A DNA stretch of 22,463 nt from JBGSLA01 sp041740935 (GCA_041740935.1 JBGSLA010000202.1:1-22463), one strand, 5' to 3'. Positions 7,088 to 15,787 are shown, counted from the first letter of the stretch. Numbers and translations are program-made. Notes: a model not told the origin generated them from the letters alone.

Positions 7088-10000
7088 ACATCGCCGCCCC
7101 GTTCATCAAGCGCCCCATCATGACCACCCTGGTCATGGCGGCCATTCTGCTCTTCGGCCTCATCGCCTACCGGCATCTGCCGGTGAGCCACCTGCCCAAC
7201 GTGGATTTCCCCACCATTTTAGTGAGTGCCGCCCTGCCCGGGGCCAACCCCGAGACCATGGCCTCGGCGGTGGCGACGCCGCTCGAGCGGGAGTTTTCCA
7301 CCATCGCCGGGCTGGACTCCATGAACTCCGCCAATGCCAACGGGTTCAGCCAGATCACCCTGCAATTCGCGCTCAGCCGCGACCTGGACGCCGCGGCCCA
7401 GGATGTCCAGGCGGCCATTTCCAAGGCCGGGGGCAAACTCCCCCCGGACATGCCCACCCCGCCCAGCTTTACCAAGGTGAACCCGGCGGACATGCCGGTT
7501 CTTTACATAGCCCTTTTTTCTCCCACCCTGCCCCTGTCCACGGTGCACGAATACGCCGACACGGTTATGGCCCAGCGCATTTCCATGGTCAGCGGCGTGG
7601 CCCAGGTCCAGGTTTACGGGGCCCAGAAATACGCGGTGCGCGTCCAGCTTGACCCCCAGGCCCTGGCCTCCCGGGGCCTCGGCATCGACGAAGTCAGCGC
7701 CGCGGTCCAGAAGGGCAACGTCAATCTGCCCACCGGCACCTTATATGGCCCCCACCACGCCTTTGCGGTGCAGGCCACCGGGCAGTTGACCAACGCCGCA
7801 GCCTATCGCCCCCTTATCGTGGCCTACCGGGGCGGCCATCCGGTGCGGCTGGAGGAGTTGGGCCAGGTCATCGACAGCGTCGAGGAAAACAAGATCGCCA
7901 GTTGGTTCAACACCACCCGGGCCGTAGTCCTGGGCGTCCAGCGCCAGCCCGGCACCAACACCATCGAGGTGGTGGACGCGGTGCGCCAGCTCCTCCCCAC
8001 CTTCCGCACCCAGATTCCCGCGTCCATCGATCTGGTCATTCTCTATGACCGGTCCGAATCCATCCGGGACTCGGTGCAGGATGTGAAATTCACCCTGTTT
8101 CTGGCCATGTGCCTGGTGATTTTGGTGATTTTCCTCTTCCTGCGCAACCTCTCGGCCACCCTGATCCCGTCCCTGGCGCTGCCCATGTCCATCATCGGCA
8201 CCTTTTCGGTGATGTACCTCTTGGACTACAGCGTGGACAACCTGTCGCTCATGGCCCTGACCCTGTCGGTGGGCTTTGTGGTGGACGACGCCATCGTGGT
8301 CCTGGAAAATATCGTGCGCCACCTGGAGATGGGCAAAAGCCCCTGGGAGGCGGCGCTGGAGGGCTCCAAAGAAATCGGCTTCACCATCGTTTCCATGACC
8401 CTGTCTTTGGCCGCAGCCTTCATCCCGGTGCTGTTCATGGGGGGCATTTTGGGGAGGCTGCTCAATGAATTCGCGGTGACCATCGCCGCGGCCATTTTGG
8501 TGTCCGGGTTTGTTTCCCTGACGCTGACCCCCATGCTCTGCAGCCGCTACCTGAAGCCGCCCAGGGAGAAGCGCCACGGTCGGCTCTACCTGCTCATGGA
8601 GGCCTTTTTCGACGGCCTGCTCAGGCTCTATGACATCACCCTGAAGGCGGTGCTGCGCCACCCCCGGGCCACCCTGGTCGCCTCCGGGGTATTGCTGGTG
8701 GTCACGGCCTATATGTTTGTGGTCATCCCCAAGGGTTTTCTGCCCAGCGAGGACCAGGGTACTATCTTCGCGTTTACCGAGGCCTCCCAGGGAATCTCTA
8801 TTGACGCCATGATGCAGCATCAAATGGCGGTAGGCGAGGCCATTCGCCAGAACCCTTACGTAAAATCCTATTTTTCCTCCATCGGCGCCAGCCGCCACAG
8901 CCCCGCGGCCAACACCGGCCGCGTCTTTATGCAGCTCAAACCCCGGGATCAGCGCCCCCACGTCGATGAGATCATCGCCCAACTGCGGGGCCAGGTGGCC
9001 TCGGTGCCGGGCATGAAGGTCTATCCCCAGAACCTCCCGCCCATCCGCATCGGCGGCACCCTGACCAAAAGCCTCTATCAGTTCACCCTGCAGAGTCCGG
9101 ACACCCAGGAGCTGTACCACTACGCCGATCTGATGGAAGGCAAAATGCGGAGTTTGCCCATCCTCCAGGATGTGACCAGCGATCTGCTGAACAAAAATCC
9201 CCAGGTGGAGGTCATCATCGACCGGGACCGGGCCTCGAGTCTGGGCATCTCGGCCCACCAGGTGGAGGACGCCCTCTACAGCGCCTACAGCTCCCGGCAG
9301 ATTTCCACCATCTACGCGCCCAACAACGAATACAAGGTCATCGTGGAGCTGGAGCCCAAATACCAGCAGGACCCCTCGGCCCTGCCCCTGCTCTATATCC
9401 GGTCGGCCACCGGCCAGTTGGTGCCCCTGAACGTGGTGGCCAAGCTGGAGCGCACGGTCGGCCCCCTGACGGTGAACCATGCGGGCCAGCTGCCGTCGGT
9501 CACCCTCTCCTTTAACCTCAAAGACGGCGTGGCCCTGAGCCAGGCGGTGGACGCGGTGCAAAAAATCGCCCGGGACACCCTGCCGGCCACCGTTGTCACC
9601 AACTTTCAGGGCACTGCCCAGGCGTTCCAAAGCTCGCTCCAGGGCCTGTGGATTCTCTTGCTCATGTCCATCCTGGTCATTTATTTGATTCTGGGCATCC
9701 TCTATGAAAGCTTCATCCACCCCCTGACCATTCTGTCAGGCTTGCCGTCCGCGGGTTTCGGGGCTTTGGCCACCCTGATGCTTTTCGGTATGGACCTCAA
9801 CATCTTCGCGTTTGTGGGGGTGATCATGCTGGTGGGCATCGTCAAGAAAAACGCCATCATGATGATCGACTTCGCGCTGGAGGCCCAGCGGACTCACGGC
9901 AAAAGCCCCGCCGAAGCCATCTATAGCGGCGCCCTGGTGCGCTTTCGCCCCATCATGATGACCACCATGGCGGCCCTGATGGGCTCTTTGCCCATCGCCT

Positions 10001-10269
10001 TCGGGTTCGGGGCCGGGGGCGAAGCCCGCCAGCCGCTGGGCCTGGCCGTGGTGGGGGGCCTGATGTTTTCCCAGCTCATCACCCTGTATATCACTCCAGT
10101 CATCTACACCTATCTGGAATTTCTCCAGGAAAAGATCAGGAATATCAGGCGGGTCCCCAAAACTGTACCCCATACCCCCAAAGCGCCCACAGAGCCCCTG
10201 GTCAGCCCCAACCCCGGTCCGCACCTCCGTCAGGGCCAGGGAAGGGAAGAAACCGAGAAATCACCATAA
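7084..10269 (+). CDS. RND multidrug efflux transporter, HAE1/MdtB-like
   Basis: A 1061-aa inner-membrane proton-driven pump of the AcrB/MdtB/MuxB kind, full length for the family (about 1020-1060). It starts MNIAAPFIKRPIMTTL, the usual TM1 entry, and has two repeats of six helices each with a large periplasmic loop. The proton-relay acids of TM4 are D401 and D402 (GFVVDDAIVVLENI), and the TM10 lysine is K922 (VKKNAIMM). The segment PTPPSFTKVNPADMPVLYIAL is typical of the MdtB/MdtC branch rather than AcrB. The C-terminal tail (about 1025-1061) is Pro-rich and charged. Its ATG overlaps the adaptor stop by 4 nt. No second RND subunit and no TolC-like gene follow, so the outer-membrane partner must be encoded elsewhere. 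Confidence 0.93.
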   Translation: MNIAAPFIKRPIMTTLVMAAILLFGLIAYRHLPVSHLPNVDFPTILVSAALPGANPETMASAVATPLEREFSTIAGLDSMNSANANGFSQITLQFALSRDLDAAAQDVQAAISKAGGKLPPDMPTPPSFTKVNPADMPVLYIALFSPTLPLSTVHEYADTVMAQRISMVSGVAQVQVYGAQKYAVRVQLDPQALASRGLGIDEVSAAVQKGNVNLPTGTLYGPHHAFAVQATGQLTNAAAYRPLIVAYRGGHPVRLEELGQVIDSVEENKIASWFNTTRAVVLGVQRQPGTNTIEVVDAVRQLLPTFRTQIPASIDLVILYDRSESIRDSVQDVKFTLFLAMCLVILVIFLFLRNLSATLIPSLALPMSIIGTFSVMYLLDYSVDNLSLMALTLSVGFVVDDAIVVLENIVRHLEMGKSPWEAALEGSKEIGFTIVSMTLSLAAAFIPVLFMGGILGRLLNEFAVTIAAAILVSGFVSLTLTPMLCSRYLKPPREKRHGRLYLLMEAFFDGLLRLYDITLKAVLRHPRATLVASGVLLVVTAYMFVVIPKGFLPSEDQGTIFAFTEASQGISIDAMMQHQMAVGEAIRQNPYVKSYFSSIGASRHSPAANTGRVFMQLKPRDQRPHVDEIIAQLRGQVASVPGMKVYPQNLPPIRIGGTLTKSLYQFTLQSPDTQELYHYADLMEGKMRSLPILQDVTSDLLNKNPQVEVIIDRDRASSLGISAHQVEDALYSAYSSRQISTIYAPNNEYKVIVELEPKYQQDPSALPLLYIRSATGQLVPLNVVAKLERTVGPLTVNHAGQLPSVTLSFNLKDGVALSQAVDAVQKIARDTLPATVVTNFQGTAQAFQSSLQGLWILLLMSILVIYLILGILYESFIHPLTILSGLPSAGFGALATLMLFGMDLNIFAFVGVIMLVGIVKKNAIMMIDFALEAQRTHGKSPAEAIYSGALVRFRPIMMTTMAALMGSLPIAFGFGAGGEARQPLGLAVVGGLMFSQLITLYITPVIYTYLEFLQEKIRNIRRVPKTVPHTPKAPTEPLVSPNPGPHLRQGQGREETEKSP

Positions 10270-10308
10270 GCCCTATAGACTCTTGTAAAATTCCCTGTTA
10301 TGAGAAAT

Positions 10309-10380
10309 TGTCATTCTGAGCGAAGCGAAGAATCTTATATTTTCAGGGGGTTGAGATCCTTCACTTCGTTCAGGATGACA
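10309..10380. repeat. Palindromic dispersed repeat (CATTCTGAG type), copy 1
   Basis: Left arm TGTCATTCTGAGCGAAGCGA continues to GAATCT; right arm GAGATCCTTCACTTCG continues to TTCAGGATGACA. The arms are inverted complements with a few mismatches over about 27 bases around an AT-rich centre, so the RNA would fold into a long hairpin. This element type is widespread as an intergenic dispersed repeat in environmental bacteria. The rest of the gap (10270-10572) holds only the promoter-like match at 10464-10492. Confidence 0.75.
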
Positions 10381-10463
10381 AAATGAACCACTTCTGCAAG
10401 AGCTTCTCCAAAGAACCGTTTTAGGCTGCGTTTTTCGGTAAGTAAGTTTTCATTGCCGGGGAG

Positions 10464-10492
10464 TTGCAATTTTTTTGCAGGACAGAGATAAC
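10464..10492 (+). promoter_or_regulatory. Weak promoter candidate upstream of the secreted four-Cys protein
   Basis: TTGCAA (10464-10469), 17-nt spacer, GATAAC (10487-10492), in an AT-rich patch unlike the GC-rich surroundings. An alternative pair is TTGCAG at 10475 with TATACA at 10496, with a short 15-nt spacer. Either would give a leader of about 70-80 nt. This is sequence match only. Confidence 0.3.
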
Positions 10493-10572
10493 TTATATAC
10501 AAAAAAATATCCACATGGCCCGACTCTCGGCACCTTTCCTCTGATTGAGCTTTTCACCCAATATGGGGGGAT

Positions 10573-11163
10573 ATGATGCGCCTGTTGATCATGCTTTGCG
10601 GATTTCTGCTGCTGTGGGGCAATGGCGGCGGGGTCTGGGCGGCAAGCGACAAAGCCCTGGCGCTGCGCCAAGCCCAGGGGCTCACGGCCTTCACGCCCAC
10701 CGAGGCCTTCCTTTCCGGAAATTTCGTAGCCGATGAGATGAACCCTGCCTTTATTTTCGGTCCGGTGAAGGCCTTTGTGGCCTCCCGCCCCTGCCCCACG
10801 ACCTGGCTCCTCGAGGCGGGGCCGGGCGGCAAAGACACGGCCGCGGAATATACCCTTTACCTGGAAGAAGACTGCCCGGACAAAGTTGTCCACTATGTCT
10901 TCATTGACCAGAGCGCTTTGACTCCCCAGCAGTGGCTCGAATGGCGGGAAAAATTCCACAAAAGCAAGACCGAGCCGGAATATGGCGACACCAAAGCGAG
11001 GTTCGACAAGGCCTGCCAGGACGGCTGCGCCGTGGGCGGCGAACTCCGCTTCATCCAAAAAAACGGCGAACTCCTGACCAGGTCCCCGGAAGACGTCTTG
11101 CGGGTGGACTACAAATTTGCCCCGATCTATGATTTGACCCAACAGAAAAAAATTTCTCCATAG
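10573..11163 (+). CDS. Secreted protein of unknown function with four cysteines
   Basis: A 196-aa protein (194 if ATG 10576 is used; the GGGGGG tract spaces better for the second Met). The N-terminus is a clear Sec signal: MMRLL, a hydrophobic core, then VWAAS, with cleavage expected after about residue 23-24. The mature part has four cysteines, in RPCPTT, EEDCPDK, KACQDG and DGCAVG, compatible with two disulfides in the periplasm or outside the cell. No catalytic motif, membrane segment or heme site is visible and I do not recognise the family. It sits alone between two palindromic repeats, with about 300 nt before it and 220 nt after it, so it is probably monocistronic. Confidence 0.75.
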   Translation: MMRLLIMLCGFLLLWGNGGGVWAASDKALALRQAQGLTAFTPTEAFLSGNFVADEMNPAFIFGPVKAFVASRPCPTTWLLEAGPGGKDTAAEYTLYLEEDCPDKVVHYVFIDQSALTPQQWLEWREKFHKSKTEPEYGDTKARFDKACQDGCAVGGELRFIQKNGELLTRSPEDVLRVDYKFAPIYDLTQQKKISP

Positions 11164-11211
11164 AGTCAATGCTGTTCACTCAAGCAATAAAGATGCGGCG
11201 ATCTCAATTCC

Positions 11212-11289
11212 CTTGTCATTCTGAGGGAGCCGGTAGGCGACCGAAGATTCTCAAAAAACGAGATGCACAGCATAGCTCAGCATGACAAG
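11212..11289. repeat. Palindromic dispersed repeat (CATTCTGAG type), degenerate copy 2
   Basis: Outer arms CTTGTCATTCTGAG (11212-11225) and CTCAGCATGACAAG (11276-11289) are complementary except for one bulged or mismatched position. The interior (GGAGCCGGTAGGCGACCGAAG) differs from copy 1 at 10309-10380 but keeps the GAAGATTCT block. Together the two copies flank the secreted four-Cys gene. Confidence 0.65.
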
Positions 11290-11383
11290 AAGCCTGAGGA
11301 AAATGTAGGGGATGCACTGCCCATCAATTCCAAACTGCTTCAGTAAACCGCATTATTCTTTGGTTTAGAAATCCGGAGGATGA

Positions 11384-12400
11384 GTGGCGCGGCGCAAAAC
11401 CAGGGTGGGCGTAAAGGAAAGGCTGGCGGGCTACGGCATCCTGGCCGTACTTGGGGTGATCACCGTCTGGCTGCTCCTCCAACAGGCGCAGTTTAATCCG
11501 GCGGTGACCGTGGCCCTGCGGGGAGGCGGGTTGCAAGGCCGGACCCCGGGCGTCGCCGGTTCGTCCCCCGCGGCCACAGCAAGCCTCATCCCCGAGGTCC
11601 CGGGCTTTACCCCCAAAGGTCCCGCCCAGAGCTTCGGACCGGAAAATCTCTCGGACAAGATCAACGGCAAAGCCGAGCTTTATCTGTCTGCGGGCTTCAA
11701 GGAAATGTCGGCCCGCAGCTTCACTCTGGCTGAGGCGGGCCAGGCGCACGTGGAAATATTCGTGTACGACATGGGTTCGGCCACCAACGCCTATGCAGTG
11801 TTCAGCGCCCAGCGGCGTCCGGGCTCTCCCGACCTCCCCCTGGGCGCCCAGGCTTATGCCACGGCCAACGCCCTGTTTTTCACCCAGGCGCGGTTTTACG
11901 TGGAGATGGTGGCGGACCGGGGCGAGGCCGCGCTCCAGGGCCCCCTGAAGGCTTATGCTGCGGCCCTGGTCGCGGGGATGCCTTCGGAAGGGAGCGGCGC
12001 GCCGCCCACAGCCGGCCTTCTCCCCCCGGAAGGCTTGAGTGCGGACAGCGTGCGCCTGAGCGCCGCCGACACCTTCGGCCTGGAGGGCTTTAACCAGGTG
12101 TACACCGGCGAGTATGCCGTGAAAGGCGGCACGGCCACGGCCTTTGTGGCCCAAAGGGACACGCCGGCCCAGGCCGAAGCCGAGGCCCGGCGCTACCGGG
12201 AGTTTTTGACCGCCAACGGCTACCGGCAGATTGACTCCCTGGCCCCGCCGGCCGGTCTGGAGGTGTTCGCCCTGGACGACTCCCATGAAATTGTCTTTGT
12301 CCAGGGCCGCACCGTGGCCGGGGTGCATGACGCCGCCTCCCCGGAGGCCGCCCTGGCCCTGGCCGAAAAATTGAGGACCGCGCTCAAGGGGAAGCCGTGA
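11384..12400 (+). CDS. Membrane-anchored DUF6599-like protein
   Basis: A 338-aa protein starting at GTG 11384 with GGAGGA about 4 nt upstream. A short basic N-terminus and one TM helix (about 17-33) leave the rest in the periplasm. After a low-complexity linker the core begins near 65 (FGPENLSDKINGKAELYLSAGF) and continues with IFVYDMGSATNAYAVFSAQRR, which I recognise as the DUF6599 style; a second half (about 215-335) has a weaker similar layout. No catalytic residues can be named. It precedes the DUF362, polyferredoxin and aldo/keto reductase genes on the same strand, which suggests an accessory or assembly part of that exported redox system. The family call is from memory of sequence style and needs a profile search. 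Confidence 0.65.
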   Translation: MARRKTRVGVKERLAGYGILAVLGVITVWLLLQQAQFNPAVTVALRGGGLQGRTPGVAGSSPAATASLIPEVPGFTPKGPAQSFGPENLSDKINGKAELYLSAGFKEMSARSFTLAEAGQAHVEIFVYDMGSATNAYAVFSAQRRPGSPDLPLGAQAYATANALFFTQARFYVEMVADRGEAALQGPLKAYAAALVAGMPSEGSGAPPTAGLLPPEGLSADSVRLSAADTFGLEGFNQVYTGEYAVKGGTATAFVAQRDTPAQAEAEARRYREFLTANGYRQIDSLAPPAGLEVFALDDSHEIVFVQGRTVAGVHDAASPEAALALAEKLRTALKGKP

Positions 12401-12433
12401 CCCTGGTAAATGCCCAGGCAGCAAGTCCCTCGG

Positions 12434-12549
12434 TTCCCTCCCCCTGGATGGGGGAGGGTTAGAGTGGGGGTGACTATTTTCTGTGTAATGTCAAGAGATT
12501 GCCAATATGCCCCCTCTCCCCAACCCCCTCCCACGGAGGGGAGGGGGAG
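12434..12549. repeat. C-rich/G-rich hairpin repeat pair
   Basis: Two hairpins lie just after the DUF6599-like gene. The first is CCCTCCCCCTGGATGGGGGA followed by GGG (12434-12456); the second is CCCCTCCCACGGAGGGGAGG within 12508-12549. They also pair with each other in part (GGTTAGAGTGGGGG against CCCCCTCTCCCCAACC). A similar C/G-rich hairpin occurs at 22403-22443. The surrounding gap 12401-12731 holds this and the repeat at 12587-12666, and no gene. Confidence 0.6.
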
Positions 12550-12586
12550 TTTTCGGATGAGAACGAAATAAATGGGCAGTTTTTTC

Positions 12587-12666
12587 TGTAGCCGCAGCCT
12601 TTAGGCTGCGTGGGATGCTCCCGGCTGAAACGACGCAATGTGCGCAGGCTAAAGCCTGCGGCTACA
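12587..12666. repeat. Palindromic dispersed repeat (GTAGCCGCAGCC type)
   Basis: Outer arms TGTAGCCGCAG (12587-12597) and CTGCGGCTACA (12656-12666) are exact inverted complements. Inside each arm is a second hairpin: GCAGCCTTTAGGCTGC on the left and GCAGGCTAAAGCCTGC on the right. The transcript could fold as two small hairpins or one long stem. It is an intergenic dispersed element lying 65 nt before the DUF362 gene. Confidence 0.75.
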
Positions 12667-12731
12667 ATTTTCGGTGATGAAGAAATATGAGGATAACAAC
12701 CTGAAGCTTCGACTGATTTTGTAGAACCGGG

Positions 12732-13736
12732 ATGAAAATCTTGAAAAACGAAGACCTGAGCCGCCGGGATTTTTTGAAAAGGGTGGGGTGCGCCTCCGCC
12801 CTGGCCCTGGCCGCCGGGGGGCTGGGTTGGGCCCTCTATGATTCCCAGGGGCCCCTCCCGGCCGAGCCCCAGAAGGCCCTGACCGGCCTGGGGGATTTTT
12901 CCTCCCCGGCCCTGGGTGCGGAACAAGCGAAAATGGCCATCGTCCGGGGCGCCGACCGGGGGGCCATGATCGAGCAGGGCCTCAAGGCCCTGGGAGGCAT
13001 GGAGGCCTTCATCCAAAAAGGCGACCGGGTGCTGGTCAAGGTGAACGCGGCGTTCGCCACCCCGGCCTCTTTAGGGGCCACCACCCACCCGGAGACCCTG
13101 GCCGCGGTGGCCCGACTGTGTTTGCAGGCGGGCGCGGCCCAGGTGATCGTGACGGATAATCCCATCAACAATCCCGACAGCTGTTTCGAGATTTCGGGGC
13201 TGGCTGAGGCCGCCCGAACCACCGGCGCCAGGATCATCACGCCCCGGGCCTCCCTGTTTTCTCCCTTAAGCCTCCCGGGGGGCAGGCTCATCCAGAAATG
13301 GCCGGTCCTGGCCGGCCCCTTCCAGGGGGTCAACAAGGTCATCATCGCCTCGCCGGTCAAGGACCATCAGCGGGCCCGGGCTTCCATGACCCTGAAAAAT
13401 CTCTACGGCTTTTTGGGGGGGCGGCGCAACGTTTTCCACCAGGACATTAACGGCATCATCACCGAACTGGCCCAGATGCTCAGGCCCACCCTGTGCGTCC
13501 TGGACGGCACGGTGAGCATGATGACCAACGGCCCCACCGGCGGGTCCCTGGACGACCTGAAGGACACCCGCACCCTGGTGCTCTCCACCGACCCCGTGGC
13601 CGCGGACGCGGTGGGCGCGGGACTGTTGGGGCTCTCCCTGGCCGAGGTCCCCTATATCACCATGGCTGAGAAGGCCGGGGCGGGCCAGGCCGATTATCGC
13701 CTGCTTAAGCCGGTGCGCCTCGACGCCGCCGCCTGA
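12732..13736 (+). CDS. Tat-exported DUF362 protein
   Basis: A 334-aa protein with a twin-arginine signal (S10-R11-R12-D13-F14-L15-K16, then a hydrophobic stretch to about residue 36), so it should be folded before export to the periplasm. The mature part matches the DUF362 family: KGDRVLVKVNAAF, ATTHPETLAAVARL, VTDNPINNP, KVIIASPVKDH, MTLKNLYGFLGGRR and a C-terminal STDPVAADAVGAGLLG block. It lacks the ferredoxin cysteines found in some DUF362 proteins, so any electrons would come from a partner. The polyferredoxin gene starts 9 nt after its stop, so the two are very probably co-transcribed. DUF362 has no settled biochemical role. Confidence 0.85.
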   Translation: MKILKNEDLSRRDFLKRVGCASALALAAGGLGWALYDSQGPLPAEPQKALTGLGDFSSPALGAEQAKMAIVRGADRGAMIEQGLKALGGMEAFIQKGDRVLVKVNAAFATPASLGATTHPETLAAVARLCLQAGAAQVIVTDNPINNPDSCFEISGLAEAARTTGARIITPRASLFSPLSLPGGRLIQKWPVLAGPFQGVNKVIIASPVKDHQRARASMTLKNLYGFLGGRRNVFHQDINGIITELAQMLRPTLCVLDGTVSMMTNGPTGGSLDDLKDTRTLVLSTDPVAADAVGAGLLGLSLAEVPYITMAEKAGAGQADYRLLKPVRLDAAA

Positions 13737-13745
13737 TATATCAAA

Positions 13746-15482
13746 ATGCGCCTTGTCACCGTCCGCCGGATCAGCCAGGTCTTTTTTCTGGTCATTTTTC
13801 TGTGGTTCTGCCTCGTGGCCACCGTGGGCGCGGCGTTCTGGCAATGGCGGGGCTGGCCCATAAACTGGCTCCTGGAACTGGACCCCCTCACCGCGCTGGC
13901 CACGGTGCTGGCCACCGGCACGCTCTACGGCAATCTCGCCTGGGCCCTGGTCACCATCGGGCTGACGGTCCTGGTCGGCCGGTTCTTCTGCGGCTTTGTC
14001 TGTCCGGTGGGGACGATCAGCCAGTTCACCGGCTGGCTGGCTCGGCGGGGCCAAGGGGCGGCCGTCCGGGTGGAGGCCAATCGCCACCGCCCTTTCCAGG
14101 CCCTCAAATATTATATCCTGGCCTTCCTGCTGGCCCTGGCCCTCACCGGCTCCTTGCAGACCGGCCTGATTGACCCCTTGCCCCTGATCTACCGCAGCGT
14201 CAATCTGACCCTGGCCCCCCTGGCGGACAGGGGCGTCAATGTGCTGAGCGAGGCGCCCCGTTATTACGCCTCGGCCTGGCTAATCGGGGTGGTGCTCCTG
14301 ACGGTGGTGGGTTTGAACCTGGTCCTGCCCCGGTTTTTTTGCCGCTTCGTCTGTCCCCTGGGGGCGCTGTTCGGCCTGTTGGCCCGTTTTACCCCATGGC
14401 GTCTGGGCAAGACTGATGACAGGTGCGGCGATTGCCGCCTTTGCGAAGAATACTGCGAAGGGGCCTGCCGTCCCTCCGGCAAAATCATCGGTGGGGAGTG
14501 CGTGTTGTGCTTCAATTGTTTTGACTGCTGCCCCGCCGGCCGCATCACCTTTGGGGGCCAGGCCTCGGCCGCGGGGGAGGCGGCCCTGCCGGACCTGTCC
14601 CGGCGGGGCTTTGTCCTGGCCGGGACCGGTTTGGTGGTGGCCTCTTTTTGGGATCTCGGCGGGTTGAGCGGCGACCACCGCGATCCCACCCTGATCCGGC
14701 CGCCGGGGGCCCTGGACGAGGACCGCTTTTTGGACCGCTGCATCCGCTGCGGCCAATGTCTGCGCGTCTGCCCCAGCAACATCCTCCAGCCGGCTCTGTT
14801 GGAGGCGGGTATCCAGGGCTTGTGGACCCCGGTGGTCAACTACCGCCTGGGCCGCAGCGGCTGCCAGACCAACTGCATCGCCTGCGGCCAGGTCTGCCCC
14901 ACCGCGGCCATCCGTCCCTTGAAAATAGACGAGAAGCTGGGCCTGGGAGAATTCAGCGCCCAGGGGCCGGTGCGCCTGGGCACGGCCTTTGTGGACCGGG
15001 GCCGTTGTCTGCCCTGGGCCATGGGGCGGCCCTGCCTGGTATGTCATGAAATGTGTCCGGTGAGCCCCAAGGCCATCTTCACCCGCACCGAGTTCGAGAC
15101 CATCCGGGACGGACACGACCTGTCGGTCAGGGTGATAAATAAAGGCGCGGACCTGTACGCCCCTCTCCCCGAAGGAGTAAGTCTGGCCAGCGGCGACTAC
15201 TATCTGCGGGTTGCCAATCAACCCGGGGCGGCACTTCGGCGTATCATCGGTTTTTCCGGCAACCGGTTTACCCTGGAGGATTCGCTGGCGGTAGATGGCA
15301 AGGAGGTTTTTTACGGAGCCAGGGTAGATATCCTGGTAAGATTACAGCGTCCCTTTGTGGACCCGGCCCGCTGCATCGGCTGCGGCATGTGCGAACAGGC
15401 CTGCCCGGTGGCGGGCCGGCGCGCCATCCAGGTTTTCAGTGAAAACGAATCCCGCTCCCAGAAGGGTCGTTTGCTCATGTAA
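13746..15482 (+). CDS. Fused NapH/NapG-type membrane polyferredoxin with internal twin-arginine motif
   Basis: A 578-aa iron-sulfur protein. Residues 1-220 form a NapH/NosR/CcoG-like membrane part with helices at about 10-32, 60-80, 122-142 and 178-196, and two CxxxCP motifs (C82/C86, C199/C203). Two ferredoxin-like clusters follow (C227, C230, C233, C237/C241; C252, C255, C258, C261/C262). Then comes SRRGFVLAG (S285-R287), a Tat-like signal with a short hydrophobic stretch, and a NapG/MauM-like part with Cys sets at 332-342, 373-384, 421-437 and 543-553. In standard Nap operons NapG is a separate Tat-exported protein and NapH its membrane partner; here both lie in one chain. Inferred role: moving electrons from the quinone pool to a periplasmic acceptor. 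Confidence 0.85.
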   Translation: MRLVTVRRISQVFFLVIFLWFCLVATVGAAFWQWRGWPINWLLELDPLTALATVLATGTLYGNLAWALVTIGLTVLVGRFFCGFVCPVGTISQFTGWLARRGQGAAVRVEANRHRPFQALKYYILAFLLALALTGSLQTGLIDPLPLIYRSVNLTLAPLADRGVNVLSEAPRYYASAWLIGVVLLTVVGLNLVLPRFFCRFVCPLGALFGLLARFTPWRLGKTDDRCGDCRLCEEYCEGACRPSGKIIGGECVLCFNCFDCCPAGRITFGGQASAAGEAALPDLSRRGFVLAGTGLVVASFWDLGGLSGDHRDPTLIRPPGALDEDRFLDRCIRCGQCLRVCPSNILQPALLEAGIQGLWTPVVNYRLGRSGCQTNCIACGQVCPTAAIRPLKIDEKLGLGEFSAQGPVRLGTAFVDRGRCLPWAMGRPCLVCHEMCPVSPKAIFTRTEFETIRDGHDLSVRVINKGADLYAPLPEGVSLASGDYYLRVANQPGAALRRIIGFSGNRFTLEDSLAVDGKEVFYGARVDILVRLQRPFVDPARCIGCGMCEQACPVAGRRAIQVFSENESRSQKGRLLM

Positions 15483-15529
15483 GGCAGCATCCATGGGCCG
15501 TTGGTTTTTTTCAAAACCAGGAAGAATTC

Positions 15530-15589
15530 GGTGGGGCGGGCCTTAAGTGCCCGCCAAGACCATGGGCGGCCAGGGACGGCCGCCCCACC
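15530..15589. repeat. Palindromic dispersed repeat (GGTGGGGCGG type)
   Basis: Arms GGTGGGGCGG (15530-15539) and CCGCCCCACC (15580-15589) are exact inverted complements, with an inner hairpin GGCGGCCAGGGACGGCCGCC next to the right arm. It lies 50 nt after the polyferredoxin stop and is the first of several repeats filling the 439-nt gap before the aldo/keto reductase gene (15483-15921). No gene is visible in that gap. Confidence 0.65.
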
Positions 15590-15671
15590 GGAATATGGCC
15601 CCCTGAAAAACTCTTTCGGGTCATTAGTTCATAAGCCCCTGGGTCTCTTAAAAAGAGGGAAACCCTGGGGG

Positions 15672-15787
15672 CACAGGCGTCCCGCCTGTGTTGCACAGGC
15701 AAGAGCCTCGTGCTCCCGAGTTACGGGGTGTGGGGGAGGGGGCAAGGGGCCCATGGCCCCGGTAGCACGGGCATCCTGCCCGTGCCT
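15672..15787. repeat. Dispersed intergenic repeat, copy 2, with CACAGGC/CACGGGC hairpins
   Basis: It contains CACAGGCGTCCCGCCTGTG (15672-15690) and CACGGGCATCCTGCCCGTG (about 15767-15785), two small hairpins of the same design. Between them lies GTGGGGGAGGGGGCA (15730-15744), identical to 5721-5735, followed by a GGGGCCCATGGCCCC palindrome. The order of parts is the same as in the 5721-5776 copy. Confidence 0.65.

Noticed and set aside
7741..9720. 659-codon minus-strand open frame inside the RND pump
   Set aside because: Its His/Gly/Gln-rich product is typical of antisense translation of a GC-rich gene; the plus strand is an intact pump.
13266..14087. Minus-strand open frame across the DUF362/polyferredoxin junction
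   Set aside because: It covers two real plus-strand genes with strong motifs, has low-complexity antisense composition and no ribosome-binding site of note.
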